Origin: JBBSOK01 sp965219125
Lineage (GTDB): Bacteria > Bacteroidota > Bacteroidia > Flavobacteriales > Flavobacteriaceae
Direction: 5' to 3'
Assembly: GCA_965219125.1 (NCBI GenBank)
Contig: CBDCMO010000002.1
Coordinates: forward strand, 310,001 to 374,000
Length of the DNA: 64,000 nucleotides
The number at the start of each line of letters is the position of its first letter. Positions within the stretch are counted from its first letter, which is position 1. Below, in pieces: positions 26,701-33,559 of this stretch. The notes beneath the pieces are model-generated. The model worked only from the letters and a program-made list of their open reading frames with translations, was not told the origin of the DNA and searched no databases. The translations under genes were made by a program, and so were the position numbers.

Positions 26701-28092
26701 GCTGAAGTGCAAAGACCTTTAGCAACGGTGGTTATTGGTGGTTTGATTACCGCCACATTTTTAACGCTCGTCGTGCTGCCGATTCTTTATTATTATTCAG
26801 AAAAAAAGGTACGGATGAAATCGAATAAAACCACATTAATATTATTGCTTGCTTTCTTCGGAAGTGTATTTTCAATAAATGCACAAACGAGTTCAGAAAC
26901 CAAAGTATTTCAAAATTTAGACGAAATACTTGAAGTTGCATTGAAGAATAATCCGAATGTAAAAGTTTCAGAATTTCAAACGCAGCAGCAAAAAGCCTTA
27001 AAAGGTGCAAGCATCGATTTGCCAAAAACGGAATTTGGCTTGGAATACGGTCAAACAAACAGCATTGTTGATACTGATTCGCGTTTTAGCGTCAACCAAA
27101 AATTTGCTTTTCCAACCCTTTACGGAAAACAAAATAAATTGGCAGAAACCAAAATAGAAGTAAGCGAACTGAATGAAGCCATCGTAAAAAATGATTTGGT
27201 GGCACAAGTGACTTCTACTTATTATCAATTATGGTATCTAAAAAGTAAAGAAAAGCTGTTACAAAAACAGGATAGCATCTATGACCGCTTCGCCTATGCC
27301 GCTAATTTGCGTTATAAAACAGGCGAAAGCAATTCCTTGGAGCAAGCTACGGCAAATGTGGAGTTGGCAGATATTCAGATTTTGATTTTGGAGAATACTT
27401 CCGAATTAAAAAACTATCAGTTGCAATTACAAAATTTGATAAATACTGATAGTTTGGTAGATATTAATGTAAAAGATTTGGAAGTAAAAGAAATGATTCT
27501 TTCCGAAAATCAAGCAGAAAATTCAATTTCAAATAATCCAATAATTGAGTATTACAGCAAACAGATTGAACTTGCCGACAATGAAAAATCGGTTGCGGTA
27601 TCCAAAATGTTGCCAGATATAACATTGGGATATTTTAACCAATCGTTTATTGGGAATGGTGGAGATGCCAATGGTACACCTACGGTTTTTGATTCGGGCG
27701 ACCGTTTTACAGGCGTTCAATTAGGGTTGAGTATTCCTATTTGGTTTAAACCGCATACCGCAAAAATCAAAGCTGCAAAAATCCATAAACAAGAAAGTGA
27801 AGCACAATTGGAAGCCGTAAAAAACAACACTCAAACGCAACTGGAAAGGTTGTTTCAATTACTTCAAACAAAAAAAACAAATCTGGAATCCTACAAAAAC
27901 AATGCTTTTCCGCAAGCTGAATTGCTTTTAAAAAATTCGCAACGCGGTTTTCAGGAAGGCGAAATTGGATATATCGAATATGTGCAAGGCCTAAATCGCG
28001 CCCTGTCCATTCAGATAAAACAGCTGGATTTTATAAACCAATACAACCAAACACTCATTAAAATTGAACAACTCATCGCAAATAATTTATAA
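23707..28092 (+). CDS. CzcA/CusA-type RND heavy-metal pump fused to a TolC-like outer-membrane factor
   Basis: 1461 residues. Residues 1 to about 1035 form a complete heavy-metal RND pump with 12 membrane helices and two large periplasmic loops. In helix 4, DFGLIVDG with Asp401, Asp407 and Glu414 resembles the Co/Zn/Cd (CzcA, HME1) signature, not the Cu/Ag one. From Met1037 the chain continues as a TolC/CusC-like outer-membrane efflux protein. It has its own signal-like segment (TTLILLLAFFGSVFSINAQ) and the helical repeats ENNPNVKVSEFQ-like and VQGLNRALSIQIKQ. An ATG at 26815 preceded by AAAGG could give this half separately. The adaptor gene follows after one base. This fused form is known in Bacteroidota. 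Confidence 0.93.
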   Translation: MLNNIIRYSITHKLVIGLLTLALIITGVFSLRQLPVDAVPDITNNQVQVITSSPTLAAQEVERLITFPIELTMATIPQIDEIRSFSRFGLSVVTIVFEEDVDVYWARQQVNERLADAEAQIPENIGKPGIAPLTTGLGEIYQYVITTKPGFEDKYSATDLKTIQDWVIKRQLLGTKGVADVSSFGGYLKQYEIAIRPERLNAMGISISELFSALENNNQNTGGAYIEKNDKALFIRSEGLVGSIEDIQNILVKQTESGNPILISDVANVQIGNAIRYGATTRNGEGEVVSAIVMMLKGANSATVIKDVKDRIETIKKTLPEGVTIEPFLDRTKLVDNAIGTVTTNLVEGALIVIFILLLLLGNWRAGLITASVIPLALLFTFSMMHLFGVSANLMSLGAIDFGLIVDGAVIIVEATLFHLGALNLKRKLTQDEMDEEVYQSASKIRNSAAFGEIIILIVYLPILALVGTEGKMFGPMAQTVSFAILGAFILSLTYVPMVSALVLSKKTEHKRNISDKIMDFFYRIYNPIIHWAMRTRVLVVAGTLALSVFAFLVFQSLGGEFIPTLEEGDFALETRVITGSSLLNTIKATTKAEKILLDNFPEVEQVVSKIGSGEIPTDPMPIEAADVLIILKDKSEWTSASNREELANKMAEALEVIPGVTFGFQQPIQMRFNELMTGVRQDVAIKIYGEDLNQLSTYATQIGKLAGNVDGAVDVYVEEVTGVPQIVINYNRGLLAKYGLDIKTVNTAIQAAFAGASTGLVYEGEKQFDLVVRLENNKRTSISDVQNLYLNGANGQQIPLSQVAQVSVKDGPYQIQRDNTRRRIIVAFNVRNRDVESVVDEISSKIDSDIKLAPGYSVSYGGQFENLVKANKRLSIAVPLALLLIFILLYFTFGSVKQGVLIFTAIPLSAIGGVFALWLRDLPFSISAGVGFIALFGVAVLNGIVLIAEFNRLKKEGMMDIFQRIYQGTKTRLRPVIMTASVASLGFLPMAISQTSGAEVQRPLATVVIGGLITATFLTLVVLPILYYYSEKKVRMKSNKTTLILLLAFFGSVFSINAQTSSETKVFQNLDEILEVALKNNPNVKVSEFQTQQQKALKGASIDLPKTEFGLEYGQTNSIVDTDSRFSVNQKFAFPTLYGKQNKLAETKIEVSELNEAIVKNDLVAQVTSTYYQLWYLKSKEKLLQKQDSIYDRFAYAANLRYKTGESNSLEQATANVELADIQILILENTSELKNYQLQLQNLINTDSLVDINVKDLEVKEMILSENQAENSISNNPIIEYYSKQIELADNEKSVAVSKMLPDITLGYFNQSFIGNGGDANGTPTVFDSGDRFTGVQLGLSIPIWFKPHTAKIKAAKIHKQESEAQLEAVKNNTQTQLERLFQLLQTKKTNLESYKNNAFPQAELLLKNSQRGFQEGEIGYIEYVQGLNRALSIQIKQLDFINQYNQTLIKIEQLIANNL

Positions 28093-28093
28093 A

Positions 28094-29281
28094 ATGAAAA
28101 ACACATATATAATCGCAGTTTTCGCCATAGTACTGATGGCCTTTGGATGCAAGGAAACTCCTGAAAAAATGGTTGAAGAAGACCACAAAGAAGACGAAAA
28201 TAAAATTGAATTGACCGATGCCCAATTGGCGCAGACCGAAATAGTAATCGGGAAAGTTGAAAAAAGAAAAATAGGCCACGAAATTACGGTCAACGGAATG
28301 ATTGACGTACCACCACAAGGCAATATTTCAGTTACAGTTCCGTACGGTGGATTTTTAAAATACACCGAAATGCTTCCCGGAAGTCGCATCAAAAAAGGAC
28401 AAGTAATCGCAACGGTAGAAAATCCAGAATTTATCGATTTTCAAAGGGAATATTTGGAAGCTTTGGCAAATAACGATTATTTGAAAGCTGATTTTGAACG
28501 TCAGGAAACGTTGAACAATGAAAACGTCACTTCCAGTAAAGTCTTTCAAAAAGCTAAAAGTATGTACTTGACCAATCAGGCCAATATTAAGGCATTGGAA
28601 AGTAAATTGCGATTGATTGGGATAAATCCTTCAAAAGTGAAAAGTGGTAATTTATCTACAATAGTCAACATTTATTCCCCAATAAATGGGATAGTTCGCG
28701 AGGTTTACATCAACACAGGAAAATATTTTAATCCGCAGGATGTGTTGATGGATATTACAGATGCCACAGATTTACACGTAGAATTAAAGGTTTATGAAGA
28801 TGATATTCATTTGGTTCGGAATGGTCAACGTATCCGTTTCAGATTGGCAAATGCACCCGAAGAATGGATGGAAGCCGAAATATTTCTTATTGCCAACAAT
28901 GTTCGGGATGATAGGTCAATTACCATTCACGGCCATTTAAAAGAAAAGAATGAAGAACTGTTGCCCGGAATGTTCATCAATGCGGCAATTGAGGTAGAAG
29001 CAGATGAGCAATATGCCATTCCCGAAGAAGCCATTGTTCGGTTTGAAGCGAAGCAATACGTATTTAAATCACTTGGAAAAAGAATGGAAGGAAATGAATC
29101 TATGAACGATTTTGAAATGCTCGAAATTAAAAAAGGAAATGAAGAAGAAGGTTTTATAGCGTTTACTTTTGAAGATAAATCACAAGACATTACAAAGATG
29201 GAAGTTGTTTTAAAGGATGCCTTTACACTTTTGGCAAAAGCAAAAAACAGCGAAGAAGAAGGCGGCGGACACGGACATTAA
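28094..29281 (+). CDS. RND efflux periplasmic adaptor (membrane-fusion) lipoprotein
   Basis: About 395 residues from ATG 28094, one base after the pump stop; an upstream in-frame start inside the pump gene is less likely. The lipoprotein signal ends in MAFGC (Cys17). Core features are a beta-barrel/lipoyl half with VPYGGFLKYTEMLPGSRIKKGQVIATVENPEF, a helical hairpin, and a second half with IYSPINGIVREVYINTGKYF and ELKVYEDDIHLVRNGQ. It bridges the inner-membrane pump and the outer-membrane channel. The C-terminus EEEGGGHGH may touch metal. It is HlyD/CusB-like and belongs to the pump operon. Confidence 0.93.
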   Translation: MKNTYIIAVFAIVLMAFGCKETPEKMVEEDHKEDENKIELTDAQLAQTEIVIGKVEKRKIGHEITVNGMIDVPPQGNISVTVPYGGFLKYTEMLPGSRIKKGQVIATVENPEFIDFQREYLEALANNDYLKADFERQETLNNENVTSSKVFQKAKSMYLTNQANIKALESKLRLIGINPSKVKSGNLSTIVNIYSPINGIVREVYINTGKYFNPQDVLMDITDATDLHVELKVYEDDIHLVRNGQRIRFRLANAPEEWMEAEIFLIANNVRDDRSITIHGHLKEKNEELLPGMFINAAIEVEADEQYAIPEEAIVRFEAKQYVFKSLGKRMEGNESMNDFEMLEIKKGNEEEGFIAFTFEDKSQDITKMEVVLKDAFTLLAKAKNSEEEGGGHGH

Positions 29282-29287
29282 AAGGTT

Positions 29288-29668
29288 ATGGAAATTATCA
29301 CAAACCTTAAAATAAAGGCAAAAAAATTAAAACAAGAACTTGTAGTCCTGCATCTTGCCTATCAACATCCGAAAACGCCGTGGACAGCAAAAGCACTTAT
29401 TATATTTGTTATCGGGTATGCCTTAAGCCCGATAGATTTAATTCCCGATTTTATTCCGGTCATTGGCTTTCTTGACGATTTAATTTTGTTGCCATTGGGT
29501 ATTTATTGGGCAATAAAACTGATTCCAAAAGAGGTAATGGAATTGTGCAGAATTAAGGCGAAAACGTATAAATGGGATAAAAAGAAAAGCATTTTGGCTG
29601 GAATTATTATCGGCATTATTTGGCTTGTGGTTGTTTTCGTTATAATCCGTGCGATTTTTTTTAAATGA
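29288..29668 (+). CDS. DUF1232 (YkvA-like) membrane protein
   Basis: 126 residues. The central DUF1232 signature is clear: KTPWTAKALIIFVIGYALSP followed by IDLIPDFIPVIGFLDDLILL. Two hydrophobic segments lie there and another at the C-terminus (ILAGIIIGIIWLVVVFVII), so it is a small integral membrane protein. The biochemical role of DUF1232 is not known. It starts six bases after the adaptor gene and is probably the last substantial gene of the efflux operon; its co-location suggests a link to metal or ion homeostasis. Confidence 0.88.
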   Translation: MEIITNLKIKAKKLKQELVVLHLAYQHPKTPWTAKALIIFVIGYALSPIDLIPDFIPVIGFLDDLILLPLGIYWAIKLIPKEVMELCRIKAKTYKWDKKKSILAGIIIGIIWLVVVFVIIRAIFFK

Positions 29669-29748
29669 AATTAGATGGAGCGAAATTGGAAGAACGTTCG
29701 AAAAATTGGAATAACCGAAAGAAAAAAGTAGATTTCGAAGCGTTCTGA
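29665..29748 (+). CDS. Possible 27-residue microprotein coupled to the DUF1232 gene
   Basis: ATG at 29665 overlaps the TGA of the DUF1232 gene by four bases (ATGA) and opens a 27-codon frame, basic at its centre (NWNNRKKK), ending at 29748. There is no independent evidence that it is translated. The overlap is the usual sign of coupling, but the frame also covers an inverted repeat (29691-29746) that may explain this DNA better. Confidence 0.25.
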   Translation: MKLDGAKLEERSKNWNNRKKKVDFEAF

Positions 29749-29763
29749 TTTGAAATAACTTTG
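29691..29763 (+). promoter_or_regulatory. Inverted repeat and -7 box upstream of the P1B ATPase
   Basis: AGAACGTTCGAAA at 29691-29703 is mirrored by TTTCGAAGCGTTCT at 29733-29746, with one extra G and a 29-base spacer. TAACTTTG at 29756-29763 is an exact TAnnTTTG -7 box, 39 bases before the ATPase ATG. The right arm lies where the -33 region would be. A metal-responsive regulator could bind here; the pair could also be an RNA hairpin. No T-run follows, so a terminator is unlikely. Confidence 0.45.
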
Positions 29764-29802
29764 CCTAAAAAAAGAATTTAATTTTGATAAATAAATAAAT
29801 AA

Positions 29803-31755
29803 ATGATAAAGAAAAAAATAAACCTTCGAAATATCGATACCCAAGAGCATTCGGGCGAACATAGCCACGATGATGGTCATAGCACACCAGAAGAAGTGTC
29901 CAAGTTAAAAACCTATCTGCCTGCAATCTTCAGCTTTGTAATGCTGATGATTGGTATTGCTTTGGATTACTTTGATGCTTCATATTTTAAGGGTTGGGTA
30001 CGCATTATCTGGTATGTAATCGCGTATCTTCCCGTAGGTTTTCCTGTAATAAAGGAAGGATGGAACAGCATAAAAAATGGCGACTTTTTTACAGAGTTTT
30101 TATTAATGTCCATTGCAACAATAGGTGCTTTTGCTATAGGTCAATATCCTGAAGGTGTTGCTGTTATGTTGTTTTATGCCGTAGGCGAATTATTTCAAAA
30201 TGCAGCTGTTAGTAGGGCAAAGTCAAATATTAAAGCATTGCTGGACGTACGACCAAATGAAGCCTTGGTATATCGCAACAACGATTATATTTCGGTAAAA
30301 CCTGAAACCGTTGAAATTGGCGAAAAAGTACAAGTCCGTGTAGGTGAAAAAATTCCTTTGGACGGTATTTTGCTTTCTGAAAAAGGTTCCTTTAATACAG
30401 CAGCTTTAACGGGCGAAAGCAAACCCGATACTATTGCCAAAGGCGAAAAGGTATTTGCTGGAAGCATAAATTTGGACGGTGTAATAGAAATTGAAACTAC
30501 CAAGGAATTTAAAGATAGTTCCATTGCGCGAATCCTTGATATGGTCCAAAACGCCACCGCGCGGAAATCAAAAACAGAACTATTCATTCGGAAATTCGCA
30601 AGGGTTTATACGCCTATCGTTGTGTTTCTTGCTATTGCGCTGACATTCTTGCCATATTTTTTTGTAGATGATTATATATTCCAGGAATGGCTTTACAGAG
30701 CGCTGATTTTCTTGGTTATTTCTTGTCCGTGTGCGCTTGTAATCTCTATTCCGCTAGGTTATTTCGGCGGATTGGGAGCAGCTTCAAAAAATGGTATTCT
30801 GTTTAAAGGCGCGTCATTTTTAGATGAAATGACCAAAGTGACTACAGTTGTGATGGATAAAACTGGAACTGTTACTAAAGGTGTCTTCAAAATAAAGGAA
30901 ATAAAAGCGATTGATTGGGAAGAAGCCGAATTTATGAAATACCTAATGACAATGGAAGAGCAATCAACTCATCCCATCGCCAAAGCCATTATGGAATATA
31001 AAGCAGAAGGCGAAGATTTTCAAGCTTCCGAAGTAACTGAAATCGCAGGAAAAGGCTTGAAAGGAACGGTAAACGGCAAAACTGTTTTAGTCGGAAATAA
31101 ACCATTAATGACTTCACACAACATTGAAGTTCCATCTGAAACTGAAGGAATTGTTGAATCTATCGTAATGGTTTCAATTGAAAATAAATTCGCTGGTTAT
31201 GTAATTATTGCAGATGAATTAAAGGATGATGCGCACGATGCAATTGCAAAAATCCGTGAATCAGGAATTTCAAAAATCATAATGCTTTCTGGCGACAAGA
31301 ATTCCATTACCCAACAAGTTGCGAAGGAATTGAGCATCGATTGGGCAAAAGGCGGAATGCTTCCAGAAGATAAATTGGCTGAAGTTGAAAAACTAATGTC
31401 CGAAACCGACAACAAAGTTGCTTTTATTGGCGATGGCATCAACGATGCGCCCGTATTGGCGGCAGGTGATGTCGGTATTGCAATGGGAGGCTTGGGTAGT
31501 GACGTTGCGATAGAAACTGCAGACGTTATCATCCAAACCGACCAACCTAGCAAAATTGCAAAAGCCATTAAAATTGGTCGTTCAACACGTAAAATAATTT
31601 GGCAAAATATAGGTTTGGCATTTGGAATAAAAGCTGTGGTAATGGTTTTGGGAGCAAGTGGTCTGGCAACAATGTGGGAAGCGGTTTTTGCCGATGTTGG
31701 TGTTGCCTTGCTCGCAATTTTAAATGCAGTAAGATTACAAAAGATGAAATGGTAA
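29803..31755 (+). CDS. P1B-type heavy-metal-translocating ATPase (Zn/Cd type)
   Basis: 650 residues. The short N-terminus is histidine-rich (HSGEHSHDDGHS) in place of a full HMA domain. Two early helices, then the A domain with LTGES, then the metal-site helix with Cys308-Pro-Cys310 in SCPCALVIS. The phosphorylation site is Asp352 in DKTGTVTKG. The N domain carries the P1B histidine in STHPIAKAI, and GDGINDAPVLAAGDVG completes the P domain. The final helix has DVGVALLAILNA, whose Asp-x-Gly fits the P1B-2 Zn/Cd/Pb group. It exports cytosolic divalent metal to the periplasm, handing on to the RND pump. It has its own promoter. Confidence 0.94.
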   Translation: MIKKKINLRNIDTQEHSGEHSHDDGHSTPEEVSKLKTYLPAIFSFVMLMIGIALDYFDASYFKGWVRIIWYVIAYLPVGFPVIKEGWNSIKNGDFFTEFLLMSIATIGAFAIGQYPEGVAVMLFYAVGELFQNAAVSRAKSNIKALLDVRPNEALVYRNNDYISVKPETVEIGEKVQVRVGEKIPLDGILLSEKGSFNTAALTGESKPDTIAKGEKVFAGSINLDGVIEIETTKEFKDSSIARILDMVQNATARKSKTELFIRKFARVYTPIVVFLAIALTFLPYFFVDDYIFQEWLYRALIFLVISCPCALVISIPLGYFGGLGAASKNGILFKGASFLDEMTKVTTVVMDKTGTVTKGVFKIKEIKAIDWEEAEFMKYLMTMEEQSTHPIAKAIMEYKAEGEDFQASEVTEIAGKGLKGTVNGKTVLVGNKPLMTSHNIEVPSETEGIVESIVMVSIENKFAGYVIIADELKDDAHDAIAKIRESGISKIIMLSGDKNSITQQVAKELSIDWAKGGMLPEDKLAEVEKLMSETDNKVAFIGDGINDAPVLAAGDVGIAMGGLGSDVAIETADVIIQTDQPSKIAKAIKIGRSTRKIIWQNIGLAFGIKAVVMVLGASGLATMWEAVFADVGVALLAILNAVRLQKMKW

Positions 31756-31805
31756 AAATTTGAGCCCATTTTTAATGTAACTTTACTTTGATAAAATTTA
31801 ATAAA

Positions 31806-31982
31806 ATGGAATGGACATTTGAAGATTTTAAAACGGATTTAGATAATTTGACTCCACAAGTTCGAGCAAAAGCATTGCAAATAGCTACCGAATTAATGAA
31901 GGAAGGAAATATTTCCGAAAAAAAAGCTCTAGATCAAGCAATTATGAGGGCAGAGGAGTGGCTTTATGATTCGGAGGGTTAA
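31806..31982 (+). CDS. Small helical hypothetical protein
   Basis: 58 residues from ATG 31806; an in-frame ATG at 31788 would add six. It is rich in Lys, Glu and Ala and predicted all helical (FKTDLDNLTPQVRAKALQIA), with no signal peptide or cysteines. TTTACTTTG-like sequence just upstream is close to a Bacteroidota -7 box. I do not recognise the family. Its position after the ATPase and the codon pattern make it plausibly real, but its role is unknown. Confidence 0.6.
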   Translation: MEWTFEDFKTDLDNLTPQVRAKALQIATELMKEGNISEKKALDQAIMRAEEWLYDSEG

Positions 31983-32066
31983 ATTTTAATAAGTTATCAC
32001 CTCAAAATAGTTAATAATAAAACTCTTCTTTTAAAAATCAAACCAGCGAAGAACTAATGTTTGGTG

Positions 32067-32137
32067 TGATAACAGTAGTCCCGAAAATTCGGGAGAACCC
32101 GCGGCCGTCTAGCTTAAAGTGGGATGCTCTATTCAAA
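32067..32137 (-). pseudogene. Decayed tRNA, related to the adjacent tRNA-Arg
   Basis: The plus-strand sequence aligns with the tRNA-Arg at 32178-32251. GTGATAACAGTAG matches GTGATCGCAGCAG. Then a 42-base stretch beginning GAACCCGCGGCCG matches GAACCTGCGACCG at about 30 of 42 positions, ending GCTCTATTCAA against GCTCTATCCAA. The T-arm is replaced by a perfect hairpin, TCCCGAAAATTCGGGA at 32079-32094, and the 5' half of the acceptor stem is not recognisable. It looks like a tandem tRNA copy that has degenerated. Confidence 0.65.
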
Positions 32138-32150
32138 TATTGAAACAAAA

Positions 32151-32173
32151 AAACCTTCGCAGAACGAAGGTTT
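32151..32173 (-). terminator. Terminator of tRNA-Arg
   Basis: A perfect 9-bp inverted repeat (AAACCTTCG / CGAAGGTTT) with a five-base loop lies four bases beyond the tRNA 3' end on the minus strand, followed by a T-run. Confidence 0.88.
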
Positions 32174-32177
32174 AATG

Positions 32178-32251
32178 TGATCGCAGCAGGATTCGAACCT
32201 GCGACCGCCTGCTTAGAAGGCAGGTGCTCTATCCAACTGAGCTATGCGACC
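32178..32251 (-). tRNA. tRNA-Arg (TCT)
   Basis: On the minus strand the acceptor stem GGTCGCA pairs with TGCGATC (one G-T). The anticodon stem CCTGC/GCAGG closes the loop CTTCTAA, giving TCT. The T-arm is CGCAGGTTCGAATCCTGCT. CCA is not encoded. 74 bases long. Confidence 0.97.
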
Positions 32252-32270
32252 GATATTATTTTATCGGGTG

Positions 32271-32278
32271 CAAAGATA
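32271..32278 (-). promoter_or_regulatory. Candidate -7 element for tRNA-Arg
   Basis: Minus-strand TATCTTTG matches TAnnTTTG 19 bases before the tRNA 5' end. No -33 TTG lies at the expected spacing. Confidence 0.4.
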
Positions 32279-32385
32279 AAATTATAACACAATAAACCAT
32301 ACGAATTCATTTCAAATATTTTTTAAATTTGATTTAAGACATTTTGTTAGTTTTAAGCTGTCTTCAAATCACTAATGTTTGTAAT

Positions 32386-33552
32386 TCATATTTTCGAACA
32401 AACCAAAATCTTTTTATTTTCTTCAAAATCTGTAATAAAAAATAAATACGTATTTCCACCATCTTTAATTTTCCATTTTTTGCGCAAAAGTTCTACACTT
32501 TCTGGAAAGTTCCGGGTTGTTATATTAGCCGTATTTATATTTAAATTCTTTTTGATTTCACTTTTTGTGTAATTTATAGATTTTTCAATAAAAAAACGTC
32601 TGCCCGGAAATTCGCGCAACGCCTCGCTCGTGTATAAATGTGTATGCTTATGTAATTTTTTTATTTTGAAAGCTTCAGAAATATTTTCAAAAGCTCCACT
32701 TTTCATTATTGCAGCATTTGGCTCATATAAAAAACGATTGGGTAATGCATAAACTGCTTCTGAATATGTATCTCTTTCAAAATTGAAAGTTTCTTCAGCA
32801 TTGAAATTAATGTTGATTGTTTTGATTTCTGGACTTCCTTCATAATTCTTTTTCAATAACCATAAAAGTTCTTTTACTTCATTTGAAATTGCTACAATAT
32901 GAATTTCAAAGACATTTTTTAATTCTTGAAGTCCAACTGAAATGTCAAGCATTGGGGAGGTTTTAACCATTAGTACGTTGCAACTTTCCAATATTTTGGA
33001 AAGATTTTCGGGAATATTTGGTTCACAATCCCTCAGAAAGAAAACTTTCCCTTTGGTTTCGTGACGCCGAGATGGGTCCGCATAAATTATATTGAATTTA
33101 GAATTGTTTAATGCATTTAGTCCGTCTTCATTGAAGCAGTCAACATTATCAGCAAAAAGTGTTTTGAGATTGGCTGCTGCTATTTCAGAAAGTTCTTTAT
33201 TTATTTCGTAGTGAAAGACTTTTTCAAATTTTTGCGAGAAGTAATAGCTATCAACCCCAAAACCTCCTGTCATGTCTAAAATGGTTCTCCCTTCAACTAT
33301 CGAAGCTTTATAATTTGAAGCAATTTCAGAAGAAGTTTGTTCAATATTTAATTTTGGAGGATATACTATTTTATCAGTTTGAAACCAAGTGGGCAGTTTT
33401 TTTTCAGCTTTTCTTCGGCTTTCAATTTGGATTATTAAATCTTTGGTAGGTACTTCAATAAACGGACTTCCTTTTAAGGCTAACTCAGTTATTTCTAACG
33501 TACAATTTTTTATAAATTCTTGAACTTCAGTCTTTAAAATATTGCTATTCAA
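32386..33552 (-). CDS. Class I SAM-dependent methyltransferase with THUMP-like domain
   Basis: 388 residues. The Rossmann methyltransferase core has motif I as ILDMTGGFGVDSYYF, an acidic end of strand 2 (YEINKEL) and the catalytic-loop-like IIYADPSRR. A C-terminal THUMP-like domain (about 300-388) includes LYTSEALREFPGRRFF. This architecture is conserved in Bacteroidota, and an RNA substrate is presumed from the THUMP resemblance. The specific RNA is not known. It lies seven bases after the AI-2E transporter gene on the same strand, at the end of a four-gene minus-strand run. Confidence 0.87.
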   Translation of the reverse strand: MNSNILKTEVQEFIKNCTLEITELALKGSPFIEVPTKDLIIQIESRRKAEKKLPTWFQTDKIVYPPKLNIEQTSSEIASNYKASIVEGRTILDMTGGFGVDSYYFSQKFEKVFHYEINKELSEIAAANLKTLFADNVDCFNEDGLNALNNSKFNIIYADPSRRHETKGKVFFLRDCEPNIPENLSKILESCNVLMVKTSPMLDISVGLQELKNVFEIHIVAISNEVKELLWLLKKNYEGSPEIKTININFNAEETFNFERDTYSEAVYALPNRFLYEPNAAIMKSGAFENISEAFKIKKLHKHTHLYTSEALREFPGRRFFIEKSINYTKSEIKKNLNINTANITTRNFPESVELLRKKWKIKDGGNTYLFFITDFEENKKILVCSKI

Positions 33553-33559
33553 TGTAATA

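Noticed and set aside
31197..31769. 190-codon minus-strand frame opposite the P1B ATPase
   Set aside because: It is a shadow of the ATPase coding strand with no family motif and no start context.
23051..32251. Attachment-site duplication between the tRNA-Pro 3' end and the right border
   Set aside because: No stretch resembling the tRNA-Pro 3' end occurs in direct orientation near 32 kb; the similarity seen there is to tRNA-Arg only.
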